Shown piece after piece: positions 9,881 to 21,261 of a stretch of DNA of 64,000 nucleotides. Source of the stretch: Plectosphaerella cucumerina (taxonomy: Eukaryota; Ascomycota; Sordariomycetes; Glomerellales; Plectosphaerellaceae). A model generated the notes under the pieces. It ran no database searches, was not told where the DNA came from, and saw only the letters and a program-made list of their open reading frames with translations. The position numbers and the translations under genes are program-made. The stretch covers positions 1,302,001 through 1,366,000 of the forward strand of contig JAGPXD010000003.1 of the NCBI GenBank assembly GCA_020746995.1. The letters run 5' to 3'. Position 1 is the stretch's first letter. Every line of letters starts with the position of its first letter.

Positions 9881-10451
9881 TGCAATCTGTTCCTATGGGA
9901 GCTAGGATATCACTTACCCCTCACTCTGTCCCTCCAGTTGCACCAGCCTGTTCCTGTCCATGGTCACTCAATGTTTGATCTGAGGCATAAAGAAAAGGGC
10001 GCCTTAATAAACCTCCGTTGAGGAGCTAATGCCTTGGCATCAACCGCTTTTGTCTCTCGCCATCGACCCTAGTTACATAGAAAGATATACGCATAGGACA
10101 ATGCGATAGTTTGTGAGGACTGGGTTTCCATCAGTTCCGTTGTCGAGCCACTCACTAGCTTGTTATGCTGTTCATACGGGTTCACGGGAGCGGGCCGGGA
10201 TCTTAGTACCCACATCGGCCGGCAGTCATTCAGCGACCCGGGCATAGGTTTGCGAGGAAGCGGGCTCCCAGGCCTGTAAAAACAACTCAGGAGCCCGGTA
10301 CATACGGCCACCTGTACGTCTGAGCTTGCCTGAGAATATATCCATTGAACGAGATCCTCCAAGCCCTCCTGAGCCGTACTGAAATGCAAAAAAAAATACC
10401 CATCGAATGATTGAAAACATTCATACTGAGACCGGGCCCTCTTTCTTTTTT
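9881..10451. other. Intergenic between AA9 relic and nitrilase 3' end
   Basis: I searched this stretch for the missing 5' part of the AA9 relic and found no signal peptide or copper-site His context. The frame at 10069-10389 (minus) has no family resemblance. Confidence 0.4.
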
Positions 10452-11790
10452 TCAGTCAATTTGGGCCGTCGGCAGATTCGGAAACCTCGTCGCATGAGCG
10501 AACTCGCCAACTTGGGCATTTTCACAGTGCCGGCGCACTTCGCCCCTGACTTGCAGCGTGAATATGTCGGGACGGGAGTACTGCCCCACGGTGTCCACGA
10601 TACTCTTGGCAATGTAGATCTCGTCAAAGTCGAGCTCGTCATACAAGAGACCATCATAGCTTGCGCTGGGTGCTTTCACAAGAGTGCGTCCGTCTGGCGC
10701 GATAATCTCCGAAAACCCTCCCCCAACGACTGCGGTATGCGGCAGCTCCTCGCCAGTACCATCTGATGATGACGGAATATCGGCGTTCGGTTCGGGGATC
10801 AGTCCGTTGGCTAAGAGGCCCTTTTCGGTTTGCGTCGAAGAGGCAAGGAGGACAAAGGTTGCGCCCTCGACGGCCAAAGTATGCGTTGCCATGGTGCAGG
10901 GCTCGACGGTGTTGAAGAAAGGCATCCTCCCGACCGGCGGGAACAGGTTCGGCCAGGAAGCTACGTGGATTTGTTCCCCCTGGAAGTACGTGTTATACTT
11001 GAGGAGCGGTTGGAAGTGTTCGAAGCACTGAAGTCCTCCCACACGGCCAATGGGGGTGGCAACAACGTTGGTTGCGCAATCACCCGACTAGAGAAGCAAC
11101 ATTAGACTGGACATCCTAGGCACATTTGACGGAAGAACGAGGAGAACATATCAAAGAACAAGACCAGGAGATGGTGATGGTGAAGGCAATAGTTCGCGAC
11201 AAACTCACCGCATCGCCAAACAAGATTCTCTCCTGTGCCGTGGGCTTGAACTTCCTTCTGTGTAGAAGAATACCCCCATCCGGGCCGATAAATGTCTGCG
11301 CCATGTATAGACTGCCCCGGTGACGCTCCGAGATGCCAATTACAACCATGATCTGGGCGGCCCTTGCGGCCATGCGAATTCGTTCCATGTGCTTTGATTC
11401 GATGTCGACAGAGTTGCGGTAGTATTTGAGGTTGTAAGGAAAGTTTTCCTTCGCCGTCTTAGCGTGAATGTAGTTGGGATACCCGGGAATCCACAGCTCA
11501 GGGAATGCAATGAGCTTGGCGCCATTGGCACCGGCCTCGGTGATGAAGTCGCAAGTCTTACTCGTTGCGGCCTCGATGTCGAACCTGTGTAAAGAAGGGC
11601 AGAGGATGTAAGCTGACTGTATCAATCGAGGCCGTGCCGAAGTGTAAGATGGTATATAAGTGTGTCTCACGGTTGCGTTGGGACTGGTGCTGGAGGACAC
11701 AATCGGGGTGACTTACCAGCATGGTTCGGATTGAACGACGGCGACTTTGACCGGCTCGCTCGGGTCTCCGTGAACGTAAGAGCTCATCAT
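10452..11790 (-). CDS. Nitrilase / cyanide hydratase-family enzyme
   Basis: Three exons (11790-11717, 11584-11209, 11087-10452; introns 132 and 121 nt) give 361 aa, close to the usual 340-370 aa of fungal nitrilases. The catalytic triad is visible: Glu54 in AFPELW, Lys136 in HRRKFKPT, and Cys171 in GGLQCFEHFQP. Enzymes of this superfamily branch hydrolyse nitriles to acids and ammonia, or HCN to formamide in the cyanide hydratase group. Which reaction applies here cannot be told from the motifs. There is no signal peptide, so it is cytosolic. A TATAAA at 11909-11914 lies 120 nt upstream. It is divergent from a sugar-type MFS gene across about 780 bp, which suggests co-regulation. The ATG at 11787 is an equivalent alternative start. 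Confidence 0.93.
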
Positions 11791-12573
11791 GCGACAACGA
11801 GAGTGGTTGTGGAAAGGAGGGAGATGAAATGAGAGATTCTTCTTGCAAAGAATTGTAACTTGGAAATTATCTCCAGAGGTATGCTGGCGTCCAGACTGGC
11901 ATGCAAGCTTTATAGAATTGATCTCGTGCCTCTTGGGCCCAAATTCGACCAGCCACAGATGCGCCAAACGTGCCAATCAGAGATCTAATGAAGCATTACA
12001 ACTAGATAGCAAACTAGTTTGTCACGCGGCGCGGTGTAATACCAGACAGATATCACTCTGTACACAGCTTATCTGCTTGAAAATAGCAACATTCTGGGTA
12101 TCTTGGTTCCGTATATTAGTATCCGGTTGGAATCTGTGAGGAAGGTTCTACAACAATGAACTCACTTAAATACACGGCACAGATAAAGATCTCTCGGGAA
12201 TCAAAATCCGGCTGGTATCTTTCTGAGGGCTCCATAATAGCGGACCCACTAAACGCGCGACAGCGATAATGGCCTGCCGTAAATCAATAGCCGGTTGTTA
12301 TCAGTGCAAGATAGACTAGCAGAGGCAATGCTAACCCCAGGCTGTGGTTACATCGGGAACATCAGTCAACCACAGGAAGATTTACACTTAAAGATGAGAT
12401 TCCCTTGTAGTCTGAAGCAGGGCAAAAAATTGTGGCCACCCACGAGATTCTGCAACCCAGCCGTTAAAAGACTCAACTTTCACATTCACATATCGATCGA
12501 ACAGCGACACGACAGGTTCCAGACCTTTTTAAGAGCCTTCACACGGTCCTGTTCCAGCTCTTGCCTTTCAACA
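11791..12573. promoter_or_regulatory. Bidirectional promoter between nitrilase and MFS transporter
   Basis: This stretch without a gene separates two divergent start codons. A TATAAA for the nitrilase sits at 11909-11914 (minus). The plus-strand half just before 12574 is CT-rich, as in fungal leaders. Several CGG/CCG triplets are present and could serve a Zn2Cys6 factor such as the one encoded at 14834, but no specific operator can be proven. Confidence 0.5.
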
Positions 12574-14288
12574 ATGGAAGAAAAGCCACAACACCCCGAA
12601 GTCGCTACCCGTTCTAGGAGCTTCAGCCAAGGGCAGACAATCGCGACACCTGGAGATCAGTATGGCGTGCCCTCCTGGGCCAGCTACATGCCTGGTCCCT
12701 CGCCTACGTATCGCTTCAGGGGCCTTTCGGCACCATGGGCCAGAACTGGCATCACTGTATGTGGACGTTGTATCATGGTGATTTCCGGTTACAGTTAGTC
12801 ACGGCTCGCTCCTCCCACCTTATGTAGCTCTCAACACTGACGATGACCGCCTCAGATTTGGCGCTGATGGGGAGTATCTCCTCCCTCGCACCCTATCTTA
12901 CCACCGTTGGTCTTGCGGATGGAAGCAAACACGCCAAGTTCCTTGTCGGCCTCATCAACTCGCTCTACTGGGTGGGTGTCATCATCGGAGCCTTACTAGT
13001 AGGCGGGTTTTCCAACAAAGTCGGTCGCCGCCGGGCCATCGTGTTTACCGGAATCTTTGCCATCGTCGTCATCCCGATGCTCGCATCTCTGCAGAACTTC
13101 GCGTGGGCGTTAGTCACTCGGTTCGCCAACGGACTGGCCACTGGGTCGTTCGACTCTGTTGGGCTCAACTGGTCGGCCGAGACGGTGGACCCTCGCCACC
13201 GAGGGCGGACCATTGGCTTCCACATGAGCTGCGCAGCGATAGGTGCGGCCATTGCGTACTTTATCCCGTTTGGTTTAAGCAAGCACAGTCCGGGCGATGT
13301 TGTGTGGCGGCTGCCACTGGCTTTCCAGCTTCTTTTCATCCTTTTCGTGCTCTCTGTCGTGTGTTTCCTTCCGGAGTCACCCAGATGGCTGGTTCAGGTC
13401 GGTCTCACAGACGCAGCTCGCGATGTTCTTCTAGCGGTCAAACACTGCGACAACCCCGAGGAGCTGCCCACCATGGTGGAAACTGAGTTGGAGTCCGTCT
13501 CCAACGCCATCGAAATGGAACGCAGACACAACTCTTCGACCAGCTACTGGGCAATGTTCACTGTTCCCGACGATTTGAAGACGGCTCGACGCACATGGTC
13601 CGCAATCTTCATTCAGTTTGCGACGCAAGCCATGGTCGGCTCTGGCTTTGTGTCTGGCTACGGCATCCAGATTTTCGAGACAGGCGGCTGGTCTCCCGAC
13701 CTGGCAGCTCTTCTCGCCGGGTTGGCAATCGTTACCCAGGCCGTTTTTGGAATGCCAGGGGCCATCTTTTCCGACAAGCTTGGCCGGCGGAAGGCAATGA
13801 TCGGCGGTGCCGCCGTCGGGGCTGTCATCCTAGCCCTCATCGGCATGTGCGGCTATTTCGTGGACAAGCACTCCGAGTCTAATCCTGCGCTCGCAAAGTC
13901 GTATGGTTCAGCAACCGTAGCCTTGGTTTTCTTGTGGTGCGCGGTTTTCGGTGCAACTTGGCGTAAGTGGCTCGCATGCTTCCTGCACGATTCCTCCAAA
14001 GGTCTGTTAATACTGACTTTCGACTTGATAGTCTGGTGTCCTTTTGTCTATCCCTCCGAAATCTTCCCAGCCCAGTCTCGCGCAAAAGGAAGCTCCGTGG
14101 GCATCGTGGGCTTGGGCCTTGGCTCCTTTTTCGCGAGCATGATTAGCCCGTACCTGTTTGACGCAATTGGCTACCAATCGCTCTTCATGATCTGTGGACT
14201 TAGTCTCCTGGTGGCTGTGATCTGCTACTTGTGGATGCCCGAAACAGCTGGTAAGACTTTGGAGGAAATCAGTGGGCTTTACGAATAA
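12574..14288 (+). CDS. MFS sugar-porter-type transporter
   Basis: Three exons (12574-12793, 12856-13962, 14032-14288) give 527 aa, a normal length for fungal sugar porters. The first intron (GTTAGT..CTCAG, 62 nt) joins ...MVISGY to NLALMGSI, giving the usual TM1 Gly-Tyr motif. The second (69 nt) is a multiple of three and has no stop, so it can be read through, but its removal restores TWLWCPFVYPSEIFP. Family motifs seen are GRRRAIVFTG (motif A), PESPRWLVQ after TM6, DKLGRRKAM in the second half, and VYPSEIFPAQSRAKG and PETAGKTLEEI at the end. It is closest in style to hexose/lactose/galacturonate-type porters; the substrate is unknown. The position between a nitrilase and a Zn2Cys6 regulator suggests uptake of a glycoside or aromatic substrate linked to nitrile metabolism (inference). 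Confidence 0.92.
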
Positions 14289-14833
14289 ACGGTTTTCGAA
14301 GGATATGAATGGGGCTTAAACATGCCTCTAGAGGAAAAACTAGAGTAATAGGTCTCGAACTATGTCATTGCACCATACACCAACGAGAGACCCCCAGTGT
14401 ATTTAGTTAGCTTGCAGGGTGTTTTTCATCAGGTGTCTTGCCGTGTGAATACGGACTGCGCGTTGCCACGCATGCAGCCCTGGTATTGCTGCTCCGCTTC
14501 GTCGGCGTTCAAGTCCGCATCTAACGCCATGGCCCGGCGGTGTCTTTTAGAGCTCCACTGTAACCTAATTGGCTCTCTTACAGCGCCTACGCCGATATCG
14601 TATCCGCCCCTTGGCCATTTAAAGATAAGGAATATGTAAAGACACTATAGGCTTGAGCTTATTATTGGATAGATACGATGGCTTGATGAGCCTTATCAGC
14701 CGGACCCCCAGTATGGCACACTGCCACCTGCACCTGACGAGATGTATTTAATGACTGAGCTCGCGGCGGTGAAAGGGCGGTTTCAACTTCATCTACATTT
14801 GGCATTCTATTTGTTTGTCTCTAGAGTAACACT
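14289..14833. other. Intergenic upstream of Zn2Cys6 regulator
   Basis: The promoter region of the regulator. No gene is seen; one open frame at 14397-14639 lacks any family feature. Confidence 0.45.
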
Positions 14834-16871
14834 ATGCCCGCTTCTCGCCCTTTGCGACCTCGACGGCAAACCCCACGGGTGTCTAAAGCATGTCACCATT
14901 GCCGCGCTGGCAAAGTCAAATGTGACGGAGCCAAGCCTGAGTGCGGCAATTGCTCTCGCCAGTCTCGAGAATGCGAATACAGTACCGTCGATGGTCGAAA
15001 AACCCGCCACACGGAAGCCGAGTTTCTCGCCCTTAGGAACCGGGTTGCTTTTCTCGAGTCACAGCTGACAGCGGCTCAACCCATTACTGCCTTGGAAGCC
15101 AATGACGAGCACAGTGCATCGGCCATTGGAACAGATGGCGCTGCGAAAGTTGTTGACTTTCTTAGAACTCCCGAGTACTGGCAAATTGACGAACTGTTCC
15201 CCGGCCCAACCTCGATGGTGGAGTCGGAATCTTCACTCCTTCAAGCCTTCGTCTCCATTCTCGGGAAATTTTGGACCGACAAAACCAGCGGGAAACGGTT
15301 CTACGTTGGGCCAACCAGCAATCTACACCTCTCCGAGGCTCCCGCCACTATCACTGTACCATCTTCGTGGCTCCAAAGGGTCGTGAGACCGCCTCTAATC
15401 TCGTTTAGAGCAACACTGCCAGAGGATGAGCTTCTGAACTGCTTCTGGGTCCACGTGAACACCCACTTTCAACTATACAGCTCGGAGCATGAGATTAAGA
15501 ATCAAATGCATCTCAACCCCCTTCTTCGCATATCGGTACTTGCTGTGGGAAGCATCTTCCTTGAAGCAGAACATGCGGATTCGGATGAGCACAGCCTCGG
15601 TCCGGGCTCATACATTGAATACTGCGTTGAAAGATTTACCAGACTGATCGGTGAAGCCATCGAGGTTGTCTCGCTGTCCCATGTTCAAGCCTTTTTGCTT
15701 CGATCGTATCTGGCTACAATGATGGGGAGACTCGAGTCGGCGACGATATTTCTTGGTAATGAAGAAACCTTTATCTCCAAGTTTCGGGATTTTTTAACGT
15801 TCGCCCTTTTCTAGGAATCGCATGCAATATGGCCAAGGTTATGGGCCTCCATGTCAACCCGAACTCGTTGGATGGCGGCGACCAACCCACGCCATCCACG
15901 CCTGTTCATAGGGACAGAGAACGAACATTCTGGGCTTGCTTCCGAATGGATAGGTCCGTAGCCACATACGCCGTACCAAATCGATCATCAGAGTTAATAT
16001 TATATTCGATAGATGTCTGGCAATCCTCGAAGGTCGCGCCGTGCTGATGGCAGCATGCGATATATCGGTACAACCACCACTCCGGGAAACATCAAACACG
16101 TACAAGTGCCCAGACGCTGCGATGGTAACGCCAGAGGCACTGTACGCGCTCCACGTAGACCTAGCCGATTTACAGGATAAGTGCTTGGGTAAAATGTGGG
16201 TTTATTTTCACAAAAGTTCTATCGGAAGCGTACCGAGAATGCCAAATACCTACCTAACGTCTGATGTAGATACTCTTTCAGCTCGATGTCATGCGTTGAG
16301 GACGGCATAACGGAAGGCAACCTACGTTACGTATCATGGCTGAGGTCCCTGCCGCCCACTTTGCGGAACACAATGAGGTCGGAGCACTGTAGTCCAAGTC
16401 TGCTTTCGCTTCAGTAAGTACATTGAACATATGCTATTCTGCGACACTCGCTTCATAAGCTTACTCGGTTTCTCAAGCTTATGCTACCACACGGGCCTGC
16501 TTCTTCTACACCGTCCCGGGTTGAAAAGCACCGGCCATCGGGATCACCTGGCGAACAGCCGTTGCTCAGAGTCGGCATCGGCCATAGCCGGGCTCCTAAA
16601 GGCATACAGAGACCAATTCGCCAACTCTGTTGCCGACTTCATGGTCGTACACGCGGCGTTCACGGGTGCTCTCGCACACATGGTCTTGCTCGAGCACCCA
16701 GACATCGCTTCCTACCACAAAACCGCCAGAGCGTTGAAGACCATTATCGATTTCCTCGTCTGGGTCGCGCCTCGGTCCGAGTACGCACGCAACGTGTACA
16801 GCGACCTCCGCCAATTCGCCCTCAAGTGGTCGATAAAACCGGTGAACTCGCCCACATTCTGGCAAGCTTGA
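14834..16871 (+). CDS. Zn2Cys6 transcription factor with fungal-specific domain
   Basis: The N-terminus carries a full binuclear zinc cluster (Cys20, 23, 30, 37, 40, 47; KACHHCRAGKVKCDG...CGNCSRQ), followed by a coiled-coil-like linker (LRNRVAFLESQL). The middle part has Fungal_trans features, for example FLGIACNMAKVMGLHVNP, RTFWACFRMDR, and LHLCYHTGLLLLHRPG. The most economical model has five exons: 14834-15755, 15815-15953, 16013-16195, 16282-16413 and 16478-16871. These sum to 590 codons in one frame (589 aa). The intron at 16196-16281 (donor GTGGGT) is the least certain. Without it a frame break appears near 16308. It is the likely local regulator of the adjacent transporter and nitrilase (inference). 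Confidence 0.85.
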
Positions 16872-17139
16872 CAAAGGTGCTGGTGGGTTCTACCCCGCCA
16901 CAGCAACTGAATGCCTGTGCCTGCGTAACAATGAGAGATCCATTCAGACTATGGCTCTTTATTTAGCGCATGGCCAGTCGTTGTAGTCTTCGTTAACATG
17001 CCTATATAGACCATAGTTGACCTTCCCTCCCCGGTCATTTACGTCTAGGGGTTTATCTTTCCTGATCCTATTAAGAAGTTCCTGTTTCTCTTTATTATCT
17101 TATGTAGAACTATGTTTGAGGCTGGAAAAGTTGGCTCAC

Positions 17140-18381
17140 CGGGTTGTAGATAAATGGACGCCCAAAAGACACGATGTCAATCTTACCCTTCACAATAAGC
17201 TGGCTTGCCTCAGTACCAATTTACTCGTGGTTGACCATGAGCAGGGTTTTACTACCAGGGTTCTTGATTAGGTCGCCAAAGCAGTCGACGGGGTCAAAAT
17301 CTAGTGGTAATTCTTTGCCCGGAGGCCGTGGCTGCGAGATGAAGTAGTCGTCCTAGTCCCTGCTGATGGCGCAGCCTCGACGGGAGAGATTTACGTAGGC
17401 AATACCACGGGCGAAGAGCTCGGTGATCAGATGATTGTACATCTTGAAGAGCTCGTCATAGCTGACAGCCGAGTCGTTGTAGTCGTCGGAAGGGCAGATC
17501 TTGATGCCAACGCGACGGGGGCTCCAAACGTCGCAGATGGCGTCAACGACCTCGAGGACGAAGCGGCACCTGTTTTCAGTGGAGCCTCCGTAGTGATCGC
17601 CCCGCGTGTTTGAATGGCTGGGTCTGTAGTGAGAAAGCTGATACTGTAAATGGTAAGATCGAGGCCGAAACTCACGAGCACAGAAAATTGTGCAGTAGGT
17701 AGCCCCTTTTCTGGTCAGCATTAATACAGCGTGGGAGCAAGTGTGCCTACCCCTGGGACAACAGTTCTATGCCGTCGAATCCGGCGCTCTTGGCCAGCTT
17801 CACAGACGCCCAGGCCTGCTCGACAATTTGGCCGGGATCTTCAATCTCGGTAATGTTTGCGGTATGACCCTGGCGAAACGGATGTCAGACGCCGACGAAA
17901 AAAGTCCCCCTGATCGCGCCATGACAACGGAACCACTAAGAGGAGCCCCTTCCAGCAGCCGAAACTTGCCACCTTTGGCCTGGAGTTTTGGAGGCGCCAG
18001 GACCGGTTGGCCGCTCTCTTTCAGCATGGCCATGTTCTCAATCTGGACGCGGCCTGAAGATGGGTCAGCTCCCAGCTCAAAGTCCCCACGTCTTTGGCAC
18101 GAACCGGGATGCCAAGGTTGGAAAAACATCTTCCCTTCCTCGCGGTGCACTGCGTCCGTCACCTGTTTCCAGGCCTGCGCGTGGGCCGAGTTCGACATCA
18201 GCGGCGCGTGGGGCCACCCAGCGCCGTTGAGGTGTATAAAGGTCCCCTCGGCAACGATGAGACCAGCGCCGTCCCTCGCCCTCGTTGCATAGTGAACGAT
18301 TGATGCTTCGGTGGGCTTGTTGTCGTCAACGCAACGGTTGCGCGTCATGGAGCCCATGCAGATGCGGTTGCGCAGGGGCAA
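17140..18381 (-). pseudogene. Old Yellow Enzyme (NADH:flavin oxidoreductase) pseudogene
   Basis: Conserved OYE segments occur in order: LRNRICMGSMTRNRC, GAGLIVAEGTF, GKMFFQPWHPG, PVLAPPKLQAKGGKFRLLEG, GHTANITEIEDPGQIVEQAW, GFDGIELLSQG, GYLLHNFLC, DHYGGSTENRCRFVLEVVDA, YVNLSRRG, LLMVNHE and IDIVSFGRPFIYNP. Several short introns must be removed to connect them. Two in-frame stops interrupt the C-terminal part: TAG at 17353-17355 (between ISRD and DDYF) and TAA at 17221-17223 (after NHE). Upstream of 18381 the frame continues (LQPCLLGDSLP) but I find no convincing ATG. Both stops could arise from CAG/CAA by C-to-T in a CpA context. The position next to another decaying gene and an AT-rich block supports loss of function. 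A sequencing error is the alternative. Confidence 0.7.
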
Positions 18382-18844
18382 CGAGTCGCCCAGTAGGCAC
18401 GGCTGAAGGATGCTGGCCGTGGTACTGTATTTGGTGTAACGAGAAGTGTTGAGGACTGTTGCTACTAAGATTGTAATTAGATTGTTAAAGCAAAATATGA
18501 AGGTGATTTTAGCGGTGGCTCAGGGGCCGAGTATATCACTTGGAATTCCAGGTGCTCCCTCCCCGTTTTCTACATACGTCACCGATTTACGGGGGAATTT
18601 GCAAGGGATGGGGCTTTGTCACTTAGCACCCTCGGGGCGATAAGACCCCCGCTCCTCGGCGCCGAATACGGTAGAAAGGTGCGATCTCATCGGCCCGAGT
18701 GACGCCTAACGGAAAACGGATTCCGCCTGGCTGGGGATTTTGGTGGCTCGCAACAAAGAGTCTCGTGTCTCACGGCAATTGAAATCGGCTGAGAGGCTAG
18801 TTCTGTCTCTTGGGATTACTCACGGAATCGAAGCATCATGTAAT
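18382..18844. other. Intergenic between two pseudogenes
   Basis: I see no gene. The stretch at 18460-18520 is relatively AT-rich. It holds whatever remains of the promoter of the OYE relic. Confidence 0.4.
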
Positions 18845-19900
18845 TCACAATTTCCGATTTCTAGGCCCTTCCCGGGCTCTTTCCGTGCTCTTCTTCCAGC
18901 CTGGCTGCTTCACCAGCGCGATGTGTGTCGCCAGCGCGACAATCTTGCCCCCTGCGTTCCGAAGGATGACGTCGATGTCCATACGGCCGTTCCTGACTGA
19001 CTTCATGGTGACTCTGCTCTGCAGCCACTCTGCCCCGTCCACTGGCAGTGCCTTCTTGATTTCTATGCTAAGCTTCAGGGTAGGAAACCACACAGGTAAG
19101 GGTTTCGGGGCTGGGTGACCGTTGATGGCCCCCTCCAAGCCTGCCAGAGCCATGGAGACGACATCGAGGAGGAAAGCAGCAGCTTCGTTCGTCCACCACC
19201 CGGACACTGTGCCCGTGGGTCCTGTCCATCGTAGACGAGCCCACTGATCCGTGATACATCGCCCTATCTGGGCGTCTTTCGGGCCGAAGACCTGGACGTG
19301 ACTTGGCGCCCTGCGGAATTCAGGAAACGGGATGGAGATCTCGCATCATGGGCTTCCAAGGACGACATCAGAAAATCCGGCAACTTCAAGCTCCCCCACA
19401 TCTGGGGGCCCTTGAGAGTGGACGGCTGGCTGGATCAGCCAGTCCGACGTCACCGTAAGACCATCTTCTGCTGAAAGCTTGGAGAGGGTGACGAGCGCCA
19501 TAACTCTTGTCGTGGGTTTGTTTCCTCGGTGCCCCTGTGACAAAACCACCTGGACGATTGAGGTCCTAGACCTCAGCTTCACGTCTGTCACATGAAGCAG
19601 GGCCGAGCCCACATCGCACTGGCGGACAAATGTGAGCTGCAGGGTAATGGGCGACGCTTCTAACGTGTGCCGCTTGTGTAGGTAATCGCAAGCGAGGCGG
19701 TACACAATGGCCGTGAGGTAGCCGCCGTGGGGTACTGCAGTTGTCAGCCCTGGATGCTGCGCGTATTGAAAAGAGCTTGAAAGGGACAAACCATCTCCAA
19801 TGGCCCATTCTGACCTGACTTCGGCCGTGTACGTGTTAGAGGTGAGTGGTGTGGCCGTGATACCGTCTTCGAAGGCGTGTGTGTGGGCTGGCGACAACAT
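18845..19900 (-). pseudogene. Acyl-CoA thioesterase-like (hotdog) gene with in-frame stop
   Basis: The frame starts at an ATG at 19900 (MLSPAHTHAFEDG) and continues with hotdog-fold features: a PHGGYLTAIVYRLACDYL segment typical of the thioesterase-like superfamily, then ITLQLTFVRQCDVG and VVLSQG. A second half runs in the same frame to 18845 (FRRAPSHVQVFGPKD, WTNEAAAFLLDVVSMAL, ALPVDGAEWLQSRVTM), the expected second hotdog. The two halves are separated only by a TGA at 19346-19348. No intron that removes the stop and keeps frame was found. TGA here can derive from TGG by G-to-A with CpA on the other strand. The product would hydrolyse acyl-CoA or polyketide thioesters. An upstream in-frame extension to 20038 exists but looks non-coding. 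Confidence 0.7.
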
Positions 19901-20329
19901 GTTTGGTGCTGGGCGAGGCAGTGGACAAACTCGAAGAATAAGCTGAAGTCGGCATATAGAGTCCTTTCGAAATAGCCGGCCCAATGAGTCCAGTCTTGGC
20001 CTGGCGATCCGATGATGCTCGGTGTCGAGTGCAACCACTCAATCTTCCAGCTCGGCGCCGAGGGAACACCGTCCTGCTAACCCCACACCGAGATTATCGG
20101 GGTGCAACAGGCTACGCAACGGTAGCTTCGCCTCAAGTTTCAGTTTCGAGCTGCTGATGCCTTGAATCTTGAGACTGTCGTCGTTCATGTCGGATAAGAT
20201 CCTTGAAGCCGAGCCTCAAGCACGTGGTCATCTGGAAGGTAGTCAACGGATTAATACCGGTCTCCGATCCTGTCAACTGGGTTTGACAGAAACCCGACTT
20301 TCCGTCGCTGTATGGGCATGGTTCATGTC
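19901..20329. other. Intergenic upstream of thioesterase relic
   Basis: Presumed former promoter of the minus-strand thioesterase gene. Nothing else is recognised. Confidence 0.4.
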
Positions 20330-20760
20330 TCTAATCTAGTCGAGTCTGGGGTAACTAAGACGATACCTCGCCGGTATATAACTATAGTTAGATTCACGAT
20401 AGTAATTAATTTAAGTCTTTATTAGAAATCTCTTAGCCTATAGTAAAGAAGCGTAATACTTTACGATTACTTAATAGTTACCTAGTATATACTACTAGTA
20501 TATACCCTACCTTCTAGTCTACTTTAACGACCTAGGTATAATCTTCTAAAGATATATAGTCTAGAGAAGCGGTAGTATATACTAGTAGTAGATCGTAACA
20601 CTAGGATACTATTTATCTAATACTATTTAGTATAATTTACGTAATCCTAGATACTTAGTAGTATAGGGTAAGAATCTAAGTTAAGTTTTAATAGATAATA
20701 CGGTAATATATTTACTACTATAGGACTTAGGGGTTATATTAGAAATACTGTAAAGCGTTA
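20330..20760. repeat. AT-rich, TpA-rich block, RIP-like relic of a repeat
   Basis: About 430 bp are dominated by TATATA, TAGTA, TTTAGT and similar words in otherwise GC-rich DNA. No continuing frame or recognisable transposon protein remains. Such composition is the usual product of repeat-induced point mutation (C-to-T, mainly CpA to TpA) on a former transposable element. Borders are sharp at about 20340 and 20760. Confidence 0.65.
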
Positions 20761-21191
20761 TAGGTTTCCCCCCGGCAGGGTCGGGTAGGCTGCGGCCGTT
20801 TGAGATAACGGATCTGCTTTTAAAGGCCGCGGTTTTCGCGCCATCTGGCTGATAGAAACTCGCCGATTGCTCGGGACTGATGACACAGCGGGAGCAAAGT
20901 TTGGGTTGGGGCACGACCGTGTAAGCAGTAGAGGTAGCCGGGGCTTCTCACGTCATGTCTGCCGACCAATGGCATTTCAGAGAGATTGGCCGCTCGGAGG
21001 AGGTCGACTCGGAATCTGGATCCCGGGTCGGGGATGGTTAACTTGCTCCGAGTCCCCTTCGAAGACGTCGCTTCCAGCCGCCCGACCCACCATCAGAGAC
21101 ATGCCGCTCACACAAACAAATACGACACACAGAACGGGCGCAACTAAAAGGCAAAAAGATAATGGAATGAGCATGAGACTCTCGACTGGAT
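20761..21191. other. Intergenic, GC-normal
   Basis: I see no gene. It contains the 3' flank of the tRNA, including an oligo-T (on the minus strand) at about 21152-21156 that can serve as the RNA polymerase III terminator. Confidence 0.45.
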
Positions 21192-21261
21192 GCGTTGTCT
21201 GGGAATCGAACCCAGGGCTCCCCGATGGCAACGGAGAATTTTACCACTAAACCAACAACGC
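21192..21261 (-). tRNA. tRNA-Gly (anticodon GCC)
   Basis: The minus strand reads GCGTTGT (acceptor) with the matching ACAACGC at the 3' end (7 bp). It contains the D-arm GGTTTAGTGGTAAAATTC (box A), an anticodon stem CTCCG/CGGGG enclosing the loop TTGCCAT, hence anticodon GCC, and a T-arm CTGGGTTCGAATCCCAG (box B GGTTCGAATCC). No intron is present, and CCA is not encoded, as in eukaryotes. An oligo-T terminator lies about 35 nt downstream. Confidence 0.95.

Noticed and set aside
16195..16330. Apparent frameshift in the Zn2Cys6 regulator
   Set aside because: An 86-nt intron (16196-16281) restores one continuous frame of 590 codons, so there is no need to call the gene broken.
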